NCBI RefSeq assembly: GCF_002749615.1
Contig: NZ_CP024201.1
Coordinates: 2,542,001-2,606,000 of the forward strand
DNA from: Caulobacter mirabilis
GTDB taxonomy: Bacteria; Pseudomonadota; Alphaproteobacteria; Caulobacterales; Caulobacteraceae
Length of the DNA stretch: 64,000 bases
Direction of reading: 5' to 3'
The notes under the pieces were generated by a model that saw only the letters and a program-made list of their open reading frames with translations, had not been told where the DNA came from and made no database searches. A program made the translations under genes and the position numbers. Position 1 is the stretch's first letter; every line of letters starts with the position of its first letter. This document shows positions 47,085-56,551 of this stretch, piece after piece.

Positions 47085-48207
47085 CTACCCCTCCACCGCG
47101 TCGCGGGTCGCGCCAACGCGCTGGGCCAAGGCGGCGCCCATGAAGTCGTCCAGGTCGCCGTCAAGGACGCCCTGGGTGTCTGAGGTCTCCACGCCGGTGC
47201 GCAGGTCCTTCACCATCTGGTACGGCTGCAGGACGTAGCTGCGGATCTGGTGCCCCCAGCCGATGTCGGTCTTCTGGTCCTGCAGCGCCTGCTGGGCGGC
47301 TTCCCGCTTCTGCAGCTCGGCCTCGTACATCCGCGCGCGCAGCATCTTCCAGGCCTCGTCGCGGTTGGCGTGCTGGCTGCGGCCGGCCTGGCAGGCCACG
47401 ACGATGCCGGTCGGGATGTGCGTCAGACGCACGGCCGAGTCGGTCTTGTTGACGTGCTGGCCGCCGGCGCCGCTGGCGCGGTAAGTGTCGGTGCGCACGT
47501 CGGCCGGGTTGATCTCGATCTCGATGGTGTCGTCGACCACCGGATAGATCCAGGCCGAGGCGAACGAGGTGTGCCGCTTGGCCGCCGCGTCATAGGGGCT
47601 GATCCGCACCAGCCGGTGCACCCCCGCCTCGGTCTTCAGCCAGCCGTAAGCGTTGGCCCCCTTGATCTGCAGCGTCGCGGACTTGATCCCGGCCTGTTCG
47701 CCCGAGGTCTCCTCCACCAGTTCGACGCTGTAGCCATGAGCGTTGGCCCAACGGCTGTACATGCGCAGCAGCATGCCGGCCCAGTCGTTGGACTCGGTGC
47801 CCCCGGCGCCGGAATTGATCTCGACATAGGCGTCGTTGCTGTCGGCTTCACCGGACAGCAGGGCTTCCAGCTCGGCCTTGGCGGCGCGGGCGCGGATGTC
47901 CTTCAGCTGGGCGCGGGCGTCCTCCAGGGAGGCCTCGTCGCCCTCCATGTCGGCGAGCTCGGCGTATTCGACCGCGTCGGCGAGATCCTTCTCGATCGAC
48001 TTCACGGCGTTCACGCGATCGGCCAGCTGCTGGCGCTCGCGCATCAGGGCCTGAGCCTCGGCCGGCTTGTCCCACAGCGTGGGATCTTCGGAACGGGCGT
48101 CCAGCTCGTGGAGACGTCTTAGAGCGACATCCCAGTCAAAGTCGCCTCCTGAGCAGTCCGGCGGACTGCTCGATGTCGGCCTTGGCGGCCTCGACATCCG
48201 GTCTCAT
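47085..48207 (-). CDS. prfB: Peptide chain release factor 2, with programmed +1 frameshift
   Basis: A 373-residue release factor reading UGA/UAA stop codons. The true start is the ATG at 48207 (GGAGAAGA upstream). The first 23 codons end in CTT followed by an in-frame TGA (48136-48138); an AGGAGG lies 3 bases before CTT. Skipping one base (48138) joins this to the long frame beginning DWDVALRRL. This is the classical RF2 autoregulatory site: the ribosome pauses at UGA when RF2 is scarce and shifts. Downstream are the GGQ motif (GAGGQHVN) and SPF-type tripeptide region. Annotations that use only the long frame will give a wrong N-terminus. Confidence 0.95.
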
Positions 48208-48253
48208 GAAATTCTTCTCCGTTTGGAGGCGCGGACATAAGCCGCGTCGCGCC

Positions 48254-50683
48254 TCAATACAATCCGCTCAGGTCATCCGGGACCTTGGGCTTGGGTTGCG
48301 GCGCGCTCGGCGGCGGGGGCTGGTCGCTGTTCAGCCGTCCGCCGGGCCAGGCCTCCTGGTAGGAGATCGGGCCGTCGGCCGGACGGGCGGCCGGTCCGAC
48401 CGGCGCCTTGGGCTCGCTGCCTGGCCGGAAGGCCTCGCGCTGGCCGTTGACGATGCCGAACTTGGCCGTCTTCGGCGGCTTGAACTCCTCGGCCGGCACG
48501 CCCTTGATGGCTTCCTGCATGAAGTTGATGAACACCGGCAGGGCCGAGACGCCGCCGGTCTCGCCCTCGCCCAGCGACCGGTTGTCGTCGAAGCCGATGA
48601 ACACCCCGGTGACGATCTGCGGCGTGAAGCCGACGAACCAGGCGCTGCGGTACTCGTTGGTGGTGCCGGTCTTGCCGGCCACGGGGCGCCCCAGCACCCG
48701 GGCCTGGGTGGCCGTACCGCGCTGGACCACGCCCTCGAGCATCGAGGAAATCTGGTAGGCGGTGACCGGGTCCATCACCTGCTCGCCGGCCGGGGCGATG
48801 CGCGGGCTCTCGCCGCCGTCGAACCCGGCGGTGCAGCGCGGGCAGGCGCGCTTGTCGGCGCGGTAGATCACCTGGCCCTCGCGATCCTGGACCAGCTCGA
48901 TCAGGTGCGGCTCGACCGTCCGGCCGCCGTTGACGAAGGCGGTGTAGGCGGTGGTCAGGCGGAAAGGCGTGGTCTCCCCCGCCCCCAGCGCCATGGCCAG
49001 CACCGGCGACATCGACTTCATGATGCCCAGCTTCACGGCCAGGTCGGCGATCTTCTTCATGCCGACGCCCTGGGCCAGGCGCACCGTCATCGCGTTGCGC
49101 GACAGCTCCAGGCCCCGGCGAAGCGGCATCGAGCCGTAGTAGCGCCGGTTGTAGTTCTCGGGCGTCCAGTCCTCGCCGTTGTTGCCGCGCAGGGTGATCT
49201 GGGCGTCGGTGACGTAGCTGGCGGGCGTGTAGCCGTTCTCCAGAGCCGCGGCGTAGACGAACGGCTTGATGGCCGAGCCCGGCTGACGCATCGCCTGGGT
49301 GGCGCGGTTGAAGTTCGACAGCGAGAAGGAATAGCCGCCGACCATGGCCAGCACTCGGCCTGAATAGGGCTCCATCGCCACCAGCGCGCCGTTCACCGCC
49401 GGCACCTGGCGGAGGCGATAGCCCGACCCGCTCTTGGCCGGCTCGACGAAGATCAGGTCGCCGGCCTTCAGCCCCTTGCCGGCGCGGGCCCAGGCCACGT
49501 CTTCGGCGACCAGGCTTCCGGGCTCGTAGTCCTTGGCCGGCTGGACGCGAACGCCGCCCTCGACGCTGGTGACCGCGGCCACCCGCCAGTCGCGACGCTC
49601 TGACGGGTGCGGCATCTGCTTGATTGCGACCGCTTCCCAGCCCCCGGCCATGTCGGTGGAGAACTTGGCGCCGCGCCAGCCATGGCGACGGTCGTAGGTT
49701 TCCAGCCCGTCCATCAGCGCCACCCGGGCCGCCGTCTGCAGACGCGGGTCGAGCGTGGTGCGCATGTAGTAGCCGCCTTTCAGCAGCCGGTCGTCCAGCG
49801 TGGCCAGGCCGCGGCGGCGGACTTCCTCGACGAAATAGTCGGCGTCCTTGTACTTGGCGCGGGTCGGCGCGGGCTGAACCTTCAGGTCCTCCTTCATCGC
49901 CGCCTCGGCGTCCGCCCGGCTGACCCAGCCCAGCTCGGCCATCTCGTTGAGCACCCAGTTGCGGCGCTCCAGGGCCTTCTGCTTGCGGCGGATCGGGTGG
50001 TAGTTGTCCGGCCCCTTCGGCAGGGCGGCCAGATAGGCGCTCTCGGCCAGGGTCAGCTGCGACACCGGCTTGCCGAAGTAGTTGTAGGCCGCGGCGCCGA
50101 CGCCATAGCTGCGATAGCCCAGCCAGATCTCGTTCAGGTACAGCTCGAGGATGCGATCCTTGGTTAGCGTCTGCTCCAGCCGGCGGGCCAGGATGGCTTC
50201 CTTCAGCTTGCGGCCGACAGTGGCGTCGCTGGTCAGCAGGACGTTCTTGGCCACCTGCTGGGTGATGGTCGAACCGCCTTCGAGGCGACGACCGCGCACG
50301 GCGTTCAGGACGTTCTTGGCCATCGCCCGGCTCAGGCCCTGGACGTCCACGCCGCTGTGCTCGAAGAAGTTGCGGTCCTCCGCCGCCAGATAGGCCTGCA
50401 CCAGCTGCGGCGGGATCTGGTCATAGGGCACGAAGATTCGGCGCTCGTCCGAGAATTCGCCAATCAGGGTGCCGTCCCAGGCGTAGACGCGAGTCGCCGT
50501 CGGCGGACGATAGTCGGCCAGATCGCCGGCGTCGGGCATGTCGTGAAACAGCCACGCGGCATAGATCGCCAGCGCGAAACCGCCGGCGGCGATGACGCTC
50601 AGAACCGTGACGCCGACGACGACCACCCAGCGCTCGGGGGGCTCTTCGAACGGCCAAAGTCGGCGAAGGGCCTTCTCAAGCAT
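48254..50683 (-). CDS. mrcA: Penicillin-binding protein 1A
   Basis: An 809-residue bifunctional peptidoglycan synthase. A transmembrane helix is at about residues 19-45. The GT51 glycosyltransferase follows (catalytic E102 in AAEDRNFFEHSGVD; RRLEGGSTITQQVAKN). After a linker with an OB-like insert (about 340-430), the transpeptidase has SAIK (S470-K473), SRN (528-530) and KTGTTNEYRSAW (K671). A Pro-rich tail ends in DLSGLY. It is between prfB and the amidase on the minus strand, 47 bp from the latter. Confidence 0.95.
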   Translation of the reverse strand: MLEKALRRLWPFEEPPERWVVVVGVTVLSVIAAGGFALAIYAAWLFHDMPDAGDLADYRPPTATRVYAWDGTLIGEFSDERRIFVPYDQIPPQLVQAYLAAEDRNFFEHSGVDVQGLSRAMAKNVLNAVRGRRLEGGSTITQQVAKNVLLTSDATVGRKLKEAILARRLEQTLTKDRILELYLNEIWLGYRSYGVGAAAYNYFGKPVSQLTLAESAYLAALPKGPDNYHPIRRKQKALERRNWVLNEMAELGWVSRADAEAAMKEDLKVQPAPTRAKYKDADYFVEEVRRRGLATLDDRLLKGGYYMRTTLDPRLQTAARVALMDGLETYDRRHGWRGAKFSTDMAGGWEAVAIKQMPHPSERRDWRVAAVTSVEGGVRVQPAKDYEPGSLVAEDVAWARAGKGLKAGDLIFVEPAKSGSGYRLRQVPAVNGALVAMEPYSGRVLAMVGGYSFSLSNFNRATQAMRQPGSAIKPFVYAAALENGYTPASYVTDAQITLRGNNGEDWTPENYNRRYYGSMPLRRGLELSRNAMTVRLAQGVGMKKIADLAVKLGIMKSMSPVLAMALGAGETTPFRLTTAYTAFVNGGRTVEPHLIELVQDREGQVIYRADKRACPRCTAGFDGGESPRIAPAGEQVMDPVTAYQISSMLEGVVQRGTATQARVLGRPVAGKTGTTNEYRSAWFVGFTPQIVTGVFIGFDDNRSLGEGETGGVSALPVFINFMQEAIKGVPAEEFKPPKTAKFGIVNGQREAFRPGSEPKAPVGPAARPADGPISYQEAWPGGRLNSDQPPPPSAPQPKPKVPDDLSGLY

Positions 50684-50730
50684 GGGTGCTGATTAACCCG
50701 ACTGGCGACGGGCGCCAACGGCCGCGTGCG

Positions 50731-51924
50731 TCAGCGCGTCGCCAGCTTGTTCTCACGGGCGAACCAGGCGTCCACGGCGTCGCCGACGGCGTCCATCATC
50801 TGCTTGCGCTTGGCCGGGTTGGTGAGGGCCTTCTCGTCGTCGGGATTGTTGATGAATCCCATCTCCAGAAGGATCGCCGGCACGTCCGGCGCCAGCAGCA
50901 CCATCAGATTGGCGTCGCGGTGGCTGCGCCGGAGCAGCACCGTCTTGTCGGCGATATGCTCGAGCACCATCTCCGCGAAGACCGCCGACCGGTTGCGCGT
51001 CGACCGCTGGGTCAGGTCCAGGATGATGTCGCCCACGGCCCCGCCGCCGAAGCTGGCGGGCTGCAGCCAGTCGTCCTTGCGCAGAACGGAGGCCACCCGG
51101 CGTTCTCCCTTTTCCGACAGGGTGTAGACGCTGGCCCCGCGGATTTCGGTCGTCGGACCGGAATCAGCGTGCAGTGAGATGAACAGGTCGGCGTCGGCGG
51201 CGCGGGCGATCGGCACCCGGCTCTCCAGCGGCACATAGACATCCGAGCCGCGCGTCATGACGACGCGATAGCGGCCGGTCTTTTCCAGGCGCGCCTTCAG
51301 GGCCTTGGCGGCCGCCAGGGTGACGTCCTTCTCAAGCGTGTTGACGCCGCTGGCGCCCGGATCCTTGCCGCCGTGGCCGGCGTCGATGACGATGATCTTG
51401 GGTCCCTTGCGCGCCGCCGCGCGGGCCACGACCGGCGCCGAGGGCTTGGCCGGTCCGGCCGCGACCGGACGGACGGCCGCGCCGCCCTTGGCCTTCAGGT
51501 CGATCACATAGCGGTAGTTGGCCACGCCGTCGCCCGGCGGCAACAGGAAGCGCCGGCTGACTTCGGCGTCGCGCGCCAGCTCCAGGTTGATCTTCACCGC
51601 GCCGGGACCACGCTCGACGTCCCAGCGGCGAACCAGCCCCTGCCCCGCGCCGCGCAGGCCGCCCGGCGCGTCGATGCGCGGCAGCGAGACCACGATCTTG
51701 CCGTCGGCGTCCTCGGTCGCCACCTTTCCGGAAACGGCGCGATCGAGGTCCAGAACCACTCGGGTCTCGGCTTGGTCGCCGCCCAGCCGGACCTTCAACA
51801 GACCCGACGAGCCGGCCGAGCCCTGCGCGCCGCCGCCCGCCGCGAGCGCAGCAACGGTCAGGCTGGCGAGCGCGAGAACGCCCTTCCAGCCCGCCATGAC
51901 TCCGCCGGCACGCAACGCCCGCAT
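50731..51924 (-). CDS. amiC: N-acetylmuramoyl-L-alanine amidase with AMIN domain
   Basis: A periplasmic amidase of about 397 residues that cuts stem peptides from glycan strands at division. A signal peptide ends near ALAAGGGAQG, an AMIN domain follows (LLKVRLGGDQAETRVVLDLDRAVSGK, KINLELARDAEVSRRFLLPPG), and then an Amidase_3 domain from about residue 180 (VIDAGHGGKDPGASGVNTLEKDVTLAAAKAL, then FISLHADS, MGFINNPDDEKALTNP). Start uncertain: ATG at 51924 or 51897, or GTG at 51936. Amidase-PBP1A-prfB forms a minus-strand group, and rne is divergent. Confidence 0.93.
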   Translation of the reverse strand: MRALRAGGVMAGWKGVLALASLTVAALAAGGGAQGSAGSSGLLKVRLGGDQAETRVVLDLDRAVSGKVATEDADGKIVVSLPRIDAPGGLRGAGQGLVRRWDVERGPGAVKINLELARDAEVSRRFLLPPGDGVANYRYVIDLKAKGGAAVRPVAAGPAKPSAPVVARAAARKGPKIIVIDAGHGGKDPGASGVNTLEKDVTLAAAKALKARLEKTGRYRVVMTRGSDVYVPLESRVPIARAADADLFISLHADSGPTTEIRGASVYTLSEKGERRVASVLRKDDWLQPASFGGGAVGDIILDLTQRSTRNRSAVFAEMVLEHIADKTVLLRRSHRDANLMVLLAPDVPAILLEMGFINNPDDEKALTNPAKRKQMMDAVGDAVDAWFARENKLATR

Positions 51925-52331
51925 CCTGCAGCCCACTCACATCGCTTTACGATTCAGCCTGGGACTATGGCGGCGGCGGCGTATCGAAATGGTTAAGGGT
52001 CATCAACGATCGCCAAGCTTTCCTTTTACCGGCGACTGAGGGTAATGTCCGATCGCGCGCCGGTCCCCGCGAAGACGGGGAGCCTCCGCGCAGCAGAGTT
52101 ACAGGCCGCGCGTCCGGCCCATCGCCCCCAAGCGAGAGACGCACCATCCGACCCCGCGCCGATCCAAGGCGCATCAGGGAATGAACCTTATGGGCAGCGC
52201 ATACGCCCCGGCCTGGCATACGCCCCAACGCATCGCGGTTCGCGACGCGTCGGTCGGCCACGCGCAGCGCGCCTCCATCACAAGCCGGCGACCGGGCTAC
52301 GGCCTCGCAGCGCGCCGTGGAGACACGTTTA
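51925..52331 (+). other. Divergent amiC-rne intergenic region with long rne leader
   Basis: 407 bp without a protein gene. It contains a CCCCG-CGGGG hairpin (52065-52080), two direct copies of GCATACGCCCC (52199-52209 and 52216-52226, period 17), and GC-rich structured sequence up to the rne start. In several bacteria the rne leader mediates autoregulation by RNase E cleavage; that is a reasonable inference here. I cannot place the promoters with confidence. Confidence 0.6.
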
Positions 52332-54983
52332 ATGACCAAGAAGATGCTTATCGACGCGGCCCACCCGGAAGAAACCCGGGTCGTGGTCGTCGATGGAACC
52401 CGGGTTGAAGAATTCGACTTCGAAAGCCAGTCCAAGAAACAGCTTCGCGGAAACATCTATCTCGCCAAGGTGACGCGGGTGGAGCCCAGCCTCCAGGCCG
52501 CCTTCATCGAGTATGGCGGCAACCGCCACGGCTTCCTGGCCTTCAACGAAATCCATCCTGACTACTACCAGATCCCCCTCGCCGACCGCGAAGCCCTGCT
52601 GCGCGCCCAGGCCGAGGACGACGACGAACCGACCAACGGCCGGCGCGGCAAGCCCGCCGCCGCCGAGAGCGACGGCGAGGACGAGGACGAGGATCACGCC
52701 CACGGTTCGGACGACGAGGACGACGTCGTCGAGGAAGAGCTGGCGCGCCGTCGCCGCCGCCTGATGAAGACCTACAAGATCCAGGAGGTGATCCGTCGCC
52801 GCCAGATCATGCTGGTCCAGGTCGTCAAGGAAGAGCGCGGCAACAAGGGCGCGGCCCTGACCACCTACCTGTCGCTGGCCGGCCGGTACGGCGTCCTGAT
52901 GCCCAACACCGCCCGGGGCGGCGGCATCAGCCGCAAGATCACCACCGCCACCGATCGCAAGAAGCTGAAGAGCATCGTCCAGAGCCTGGACGTGCCGCAG
53001 GGCATGGGCCTGATCGTCCGCACCGCAGGCGCCAAGCGGACCAAGACCGAGATCAAGCGCGACTACGACTACCTGCTGCGCCTCTGGGAGAACATCCGCG
53101 AGACCACCCTGCATTCGATCGCGCCGGCGTTGATCTACGAGGAAGAAGACCTCGTGAAGCGCGCCATCCGCGACATGTACGACAAGGACATCGACGGCGT
53201 CTGGGTCGAGGGCGAAGCCGGCTACAAGGAAGCGCGCGAGTTCATGCGCATGCTGATGCCGGCCCAGGCCAAGAAGGTTCAGCCCTACCGCGAGCCGACG
53301 CCGCTGTTCGTGGCCCACAAGGTCGAAGGCCATCTGTCGCAGATCTACAGCCCGGTCGTGCCGCTGAAGTCCGGCGGCTATCTCGTGATCAACCAGACCG
53401 AGGCCCTGGTCGCCATCGACGTCAACTCCGGCCGCGCCACCCGCGAGCGGAACATCGAGGCCACCGCCCTCAAGACCAACCTCGAGGCGGCCGAGGAAGC
53501 CGCCCGCCAGCTGCGCCTGCGCGACCTGGCCGGCCTGATCGTCATCGACTTCATCGACATGGAGGAGTCGAAGAACAACCGGGCGGTCGAGAAGAAGCTG
53601 AAGGACGCCCTGAAGGACGACCGCGCCCGCATCCAGATGGGCAAGATCAGCGCCTTCGGCCTGATGGAGATCAGCCGCCAGCGTCGCCGCTCGGGCGTCC
53701 TGGAAGGCACCACCCATGTCTGTGAGCACTGCGCCGGCACCGGCCGCGTGCGCTCCACCGAATCGGCCGCCCTCGCCGCCCTGCGCGCGGTGGAGATGGA
53801 GGCCCTGCAAGGCGGCGGCGAAGTGACGCTGAAGGTGTCGCCGGCCGTGGGCCTGTACATTCTCAATGAGAAGCGCGGCTACCTGACCCGGGTGCACCAG
53901 ACGCACCACCTGTTCGTCACCGTCCTGATCGACGAGCAGCTGGGCCAGGCCGACCACGAGATCGAACGCACCGCCAGCGGCGAGCATTCGCTGCATGCCC
54001 CCGAGCCCTACGCCCCCCTCGCCCAGCCGGTCTATGAGCCGGAGGACGACCTCGTCGACGAGGTCGAGGAGGAAGAAGAGGAAGAGGACGAGGAAGACGA
54101 GGACGTCGACGCCGCGATCAGCGACGAAGAAGAAGAAGGCGGGCCGGTCTACGCCCGTGACGGCGATGACGACCGCCGCGGCGGTCGTGGCCGCCGCCGC
54201 CGCCGCCGCGGCGGTCGCCGCGACGAGGCCGAGGACGACGAGACGCCGCGCGCCGCGCGTGAGGACGACGCCGAGGACGGCGATGACAGCGGCCAGCGCC
54301 GCCGCCGTCGCGGCCGTCGCGGCGGTCGCCGGATGCGCGACGACGCCCGGCCGCAGGACGGCTTCAGCTGGACCCGTCCGCGGGTGCCCTTCGGCGACGA
54401 TGCCTACATCTGGCACGATCCGGCCGCTCTGGTCGAAGGCGGCGCTGCGCCGGCCCCGGTCGATGCGCCGGCGTCCGAACCTGTCGAGGCCGAGGAGGCC
54501 CGCCCGGCCGCCGGCGACCGCGAAGGCCGCCGTCGTCGCGGCCGCGGTCGCGGCCGTGGCCGCGCCGAGACGACCGAAGCCGTCGTCGCCGAAACGCCCG
54601 CGGTGATCGAAGCCGCCGGCGAGGTCGAGGCGGAAGCGGAAGCCGAGCCCGCGCCGGAGTTCGCCATGGTCGAGGTCTTCACCGAGGATCTGCCGGCCGA
54701 CGAAATCTGGGTCGAGCTGCCGGCCGATCCTGAACCCGTGAAGAAGCCGCGCCGCAGCCGCCGCAAGGCCGCCGAGCCCGTCGCTGAAGCCGTGGAGGCT
54801 GCGCCGGTCGAGACGCCGGCCGTGGTGGTGGAAGCTGCGCCGGAACCCATCGCCGAGCCCGAGCCGGCGCCCGAGCCGGAACCTCAACCCGAGCCTGTCG
54901 CCGCCGCTCCGGCCGAACCGGATCCGGCGGAAATCTCGGCGCCGCCGGAAAAGCCGCGCCGCGGCTGGTGGCGCCGCGGCTGA
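52332..54983 (+). CDS. rne: Ribonuclease E
   Basis: An 883-residue endoribonuclease and degradosome core. The S1 domain (about 38-190) is split by a long acidic/basic insert (about 94-143), typical of alphaproteobacteria. Catalytic aspartates are D363 (VAIDVNSGR) and D406 (VIDFIDME), equivalent to E. coli D303 and D346; the zinc-link is C464/C467 (CEHCAGTGR). The C-terminal 320 residues are disordered, with acidic runs and two Arg-rich RNA-binding patches, and end in EKPRRGWWRRG, the GWW motif that binds PNPase in Caulobacter. The start at 52332 has GGAG upstream. Confidence 0.96.
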   Translation: MTKKMLIDAAHPEETRVVVVDGTRVEEFDFESQSKKQLRGNIYLAKVTRVEPSLQAAFIEYGGNRHGFLAFNEIHPDYYQIPLADREALLRAQAEDDDEPTNGRRGKPAAAESDGEDEDEDHAHGSDDEDDVVEEELARRRRRLMKTYKIQEVIRRRQIMLVQVVKEERGNKGAALTTYLSLAGRYGVLMPNTARGGGISRKITTATDRKKLKSIVQSLDVPQGMGLIVRTAGAKRTKTEIKRDYDYLLRLWENIRETTLHSIAPALIYEEEDLVKRAIRDMYDKDIDGVWVEGEAGYKEAREFMRMLMPAQAKKVQPYREPTPLFVAHKVEGHLSQIYSPVVPLKSGGYLVINQTEALVAIDVNSGRATRERNIEATALKTNLEAAEEAARQLRLRDLAGLIVIDFIDMEESKNNRAVEKKLKDALKDDRARIQMGKISAFGLMEISRQRRRSGVLEGTTHVCEHCAGTGRVRSTESAALAALRAVEMEALQGGGEVTLKVSPAVGLYILNEKRGYLTRVHQTHHLFVTVLIDEQLGQADHEIERTASGEHSLHAPEPYAPLAQPVYEPEDDLVDEVEEEEEEEDEEDEDVDAAISDEEEEGGPVYARDGDDDRRGGRGRRRRRRGGRRDEAEDDETPRAAREDDAEDGDDSGQRRRRRGRRGGRRMRDDARPQDGFSWTRPRVPFGDDAYIWHDPAALVEGGAAPAPVDAPASEPVEAEEARPAAGDREGRRRRGRGRGRGRAETTEAVVAETPAVIEAAGEVEAEAEAEPAPEFAMVEVFTEDLPADEIWVELPADPEPVKKPRRSRRKAAEPVAEAVEAAPVETPAVVVEAAPEPIAEPEPAPEPEPQPEPVAAAPAEPDPAEISAPPEKPRRGWWRRG

Positions 54984-55100
54984 CGGGCGCCTAAACTAAC
55001 ACCACTCCCCCGGCCGATCGTCACGACCGGCCGGGGACCTGGGTCTCGCACCGCGGGATCCGATGTGGCGCGGGGGCGCGAACCGGAGACGAGCCAGGGC

Positions 55101-56519
55101 ATGATCCGAAAGACGTTCCGACCCTTCCGGACCATCGGCGCCGCCGCGGCCCTCGCCGCAGCGATCATCGGCCCGCTGGGGACGGCCTGGGCGCAGTCCT
55201 CCGGCGCGCCGGGCCGCGCCCCGACCCTGCTTCGCGACACCGAGATCGAGGAAACCCTGCACAGGCAGGCCGACCCTATCTTCGCGGCCGCCGGGCTGAA
55301 CCCCAAGGATGTCCGCATCCTGCTCATCGGCGACAACGAACTGAACGCCTTCGCCACCCAGGGCCAGCAGATGGGCCTGAACACCGGCCTGATCCTGGAG
55401 ACCGAGACCCCCAACCAGCTCAAGGGCGTCATCGCCCACGAAACCGGCCACATCGCCGGCGCCCACCCGCTGCGGTCGGGCGAGTTGATGCGCGCCGGGC
55501 TGCGGCCGATGCTGCTGACCATGGGCCTGGGCGTGCTGGCGCTGCTGGCCGGCGCGCCCGACGCCGGCGCCGTGCTGATCGGCAGCTCCCCACAGTTCGG
55601 CACCCTCGGCGCGCTGGGCTACAGCCGCACCCAGGAAGGCCGAGCTGACCAGGCCGCCGTCGGCTATCTCGAGAAGACCGGCCAGTCGGCCGAGGGCCTG
55701 GTCGAGTTCTTCGACAAGTTCCGCTACCAGGAAGTCTTCACCGAGGCCCGCCGCTTCCCCTATTTCCGCAGCCACCCGCTGTCGTCCGAGCGGATCGAGA
55801 TGCTGCGCAACCGCGTCGCCTCGCAGCCCCACTTCAAGGTCAAGGACACGCCGGAGGAGATCGCCGAGTTCCAGATCATGAAGGCCAAGATCGACGCCTT
55901 CCTGAACCCGCAGATCGCGCTGACCAAGTACAAGGAAACCGCGACCGACTATCCGTCGCGGTACGCCCGGGTGATCGCCTACTACCAGACCAAGGAGCCG
56001 GACAAGGCGCTGAAGCTGCTCGAGGCCCTGCTGTCCGAACAGCCGAACAACCCCTACCTCTGGGAGCTGAAGGGCCAGATCCTGTTCGAATTCAACCGCA
56101 TCCCCGAGGCCGAGGCGCCGCAGCGCAAGTCGGTCGAGCTGAAGCCCGACGCGCCGCTGCTGCGCACCAACCTGGGCCAGACGCTGATCAACCACGAGGA
56201 CCCGAAGAAGCGCGACGAAGGCATCGCCGAGCTGAAGAAGGTCGTGCTCCAGGAGGACGACAACGCCGAGGCCTGGCGCCTGCTGGCCATGGCCTACGAC
56301 CGCCGCGGCGATGAGGGCCTCGCCCGCCTGGCCACGGCGGAACGCTACTTCTCCTACGGCGCCCTCAACGAATCCCGCGCGTTCGCCATCCGCGCGCGCG
56401 AGTTGCTGCCGCGCTCGGGCACCGACTGGGTGCGCGCCACCGACATCGTCATGGCCTCAAATCCGTCCGACCAGGACCTTCGAGAACTGGCCCGCGACGA
56501 CTCGCCTCGCGGCCGCTGA
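55101..56519 (+). CDS. M48-family metalloprotease with TPR-like C-terminus
   Basis: A 472-residue periplasmic protease of the BepA/YfgC type. A signal peptide (MIRKTFRPFRTIGAAAALAAAIIGPLGTAWAQ, of which only the start is distinctive) precedes the M48 domain with zinc motif H113-E114-x2-H117 (AHETGHIAGAH) and a third ligand in TQEGRAD. The C-terminal half has TPR-like repeats (YQTKEPDKALKLLEALLSEQPNNPYLW). Such proteins help outer-membrane protein quality control. The start at 55101 is preferred over 55065. It is probably transcribed with the DsbA-family gene 32 bp downstream. Confidence 0.92.
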   Translation: MIRKTFRPFRTIGAAAALAAAIIGPLGTAWAQSSGAPGRAPTLLRDTEIEETLHRQADPIFAAAGLNPKDVRILLIGDNELNAFATQGQQMGLNTGLILETETPNQLKGVIAHETGHIAGAHPLRSGELMRAGLRPMLLTMGLGVLALLAGAPDAGAVLIGSSPQFGTLGALGYSRTQEGRADQAAVGYLEKTGQSAEGLVEFFDKFRYQEVFTEARRFPYFRSHPLSSERIEMLRNRVASQPHFKVKDTPEEIAEFQIMKAKIDAFLNPQIALTKYKETATDYPSRYARVIAYYQTKEPDKALKLLEALLSEQPNNPYLWELKGQILFEFNRIPEAEAPQRKSVELKPDAPLLRTNLGQTLINHEDPKKRDEGIAELKKVVLQEDDNAEAWRLLAMAYDRRGDEGLARLATAERYFSYGALNESRAFAIRARELLPRSGTDWVRATDIVMASNPSDQDLRELARDDSPRGR

Positions 56520-56551
56520 CGCGCCGCGCCCCATTCCTCCAGGATCAAAGA

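Noticed and set aside
54050-54350. Acidic and Arg-rich repeats in rne as a separate tandem-repeat feature
   Set aside because: They encode the normal disordered C-terminal region of RNase E.
52329-54887. An 852-codon open frame antisense to rne
   Set aside because: Low-complexity reverse-frame shadow of RNase E; no ribosome site or family match.
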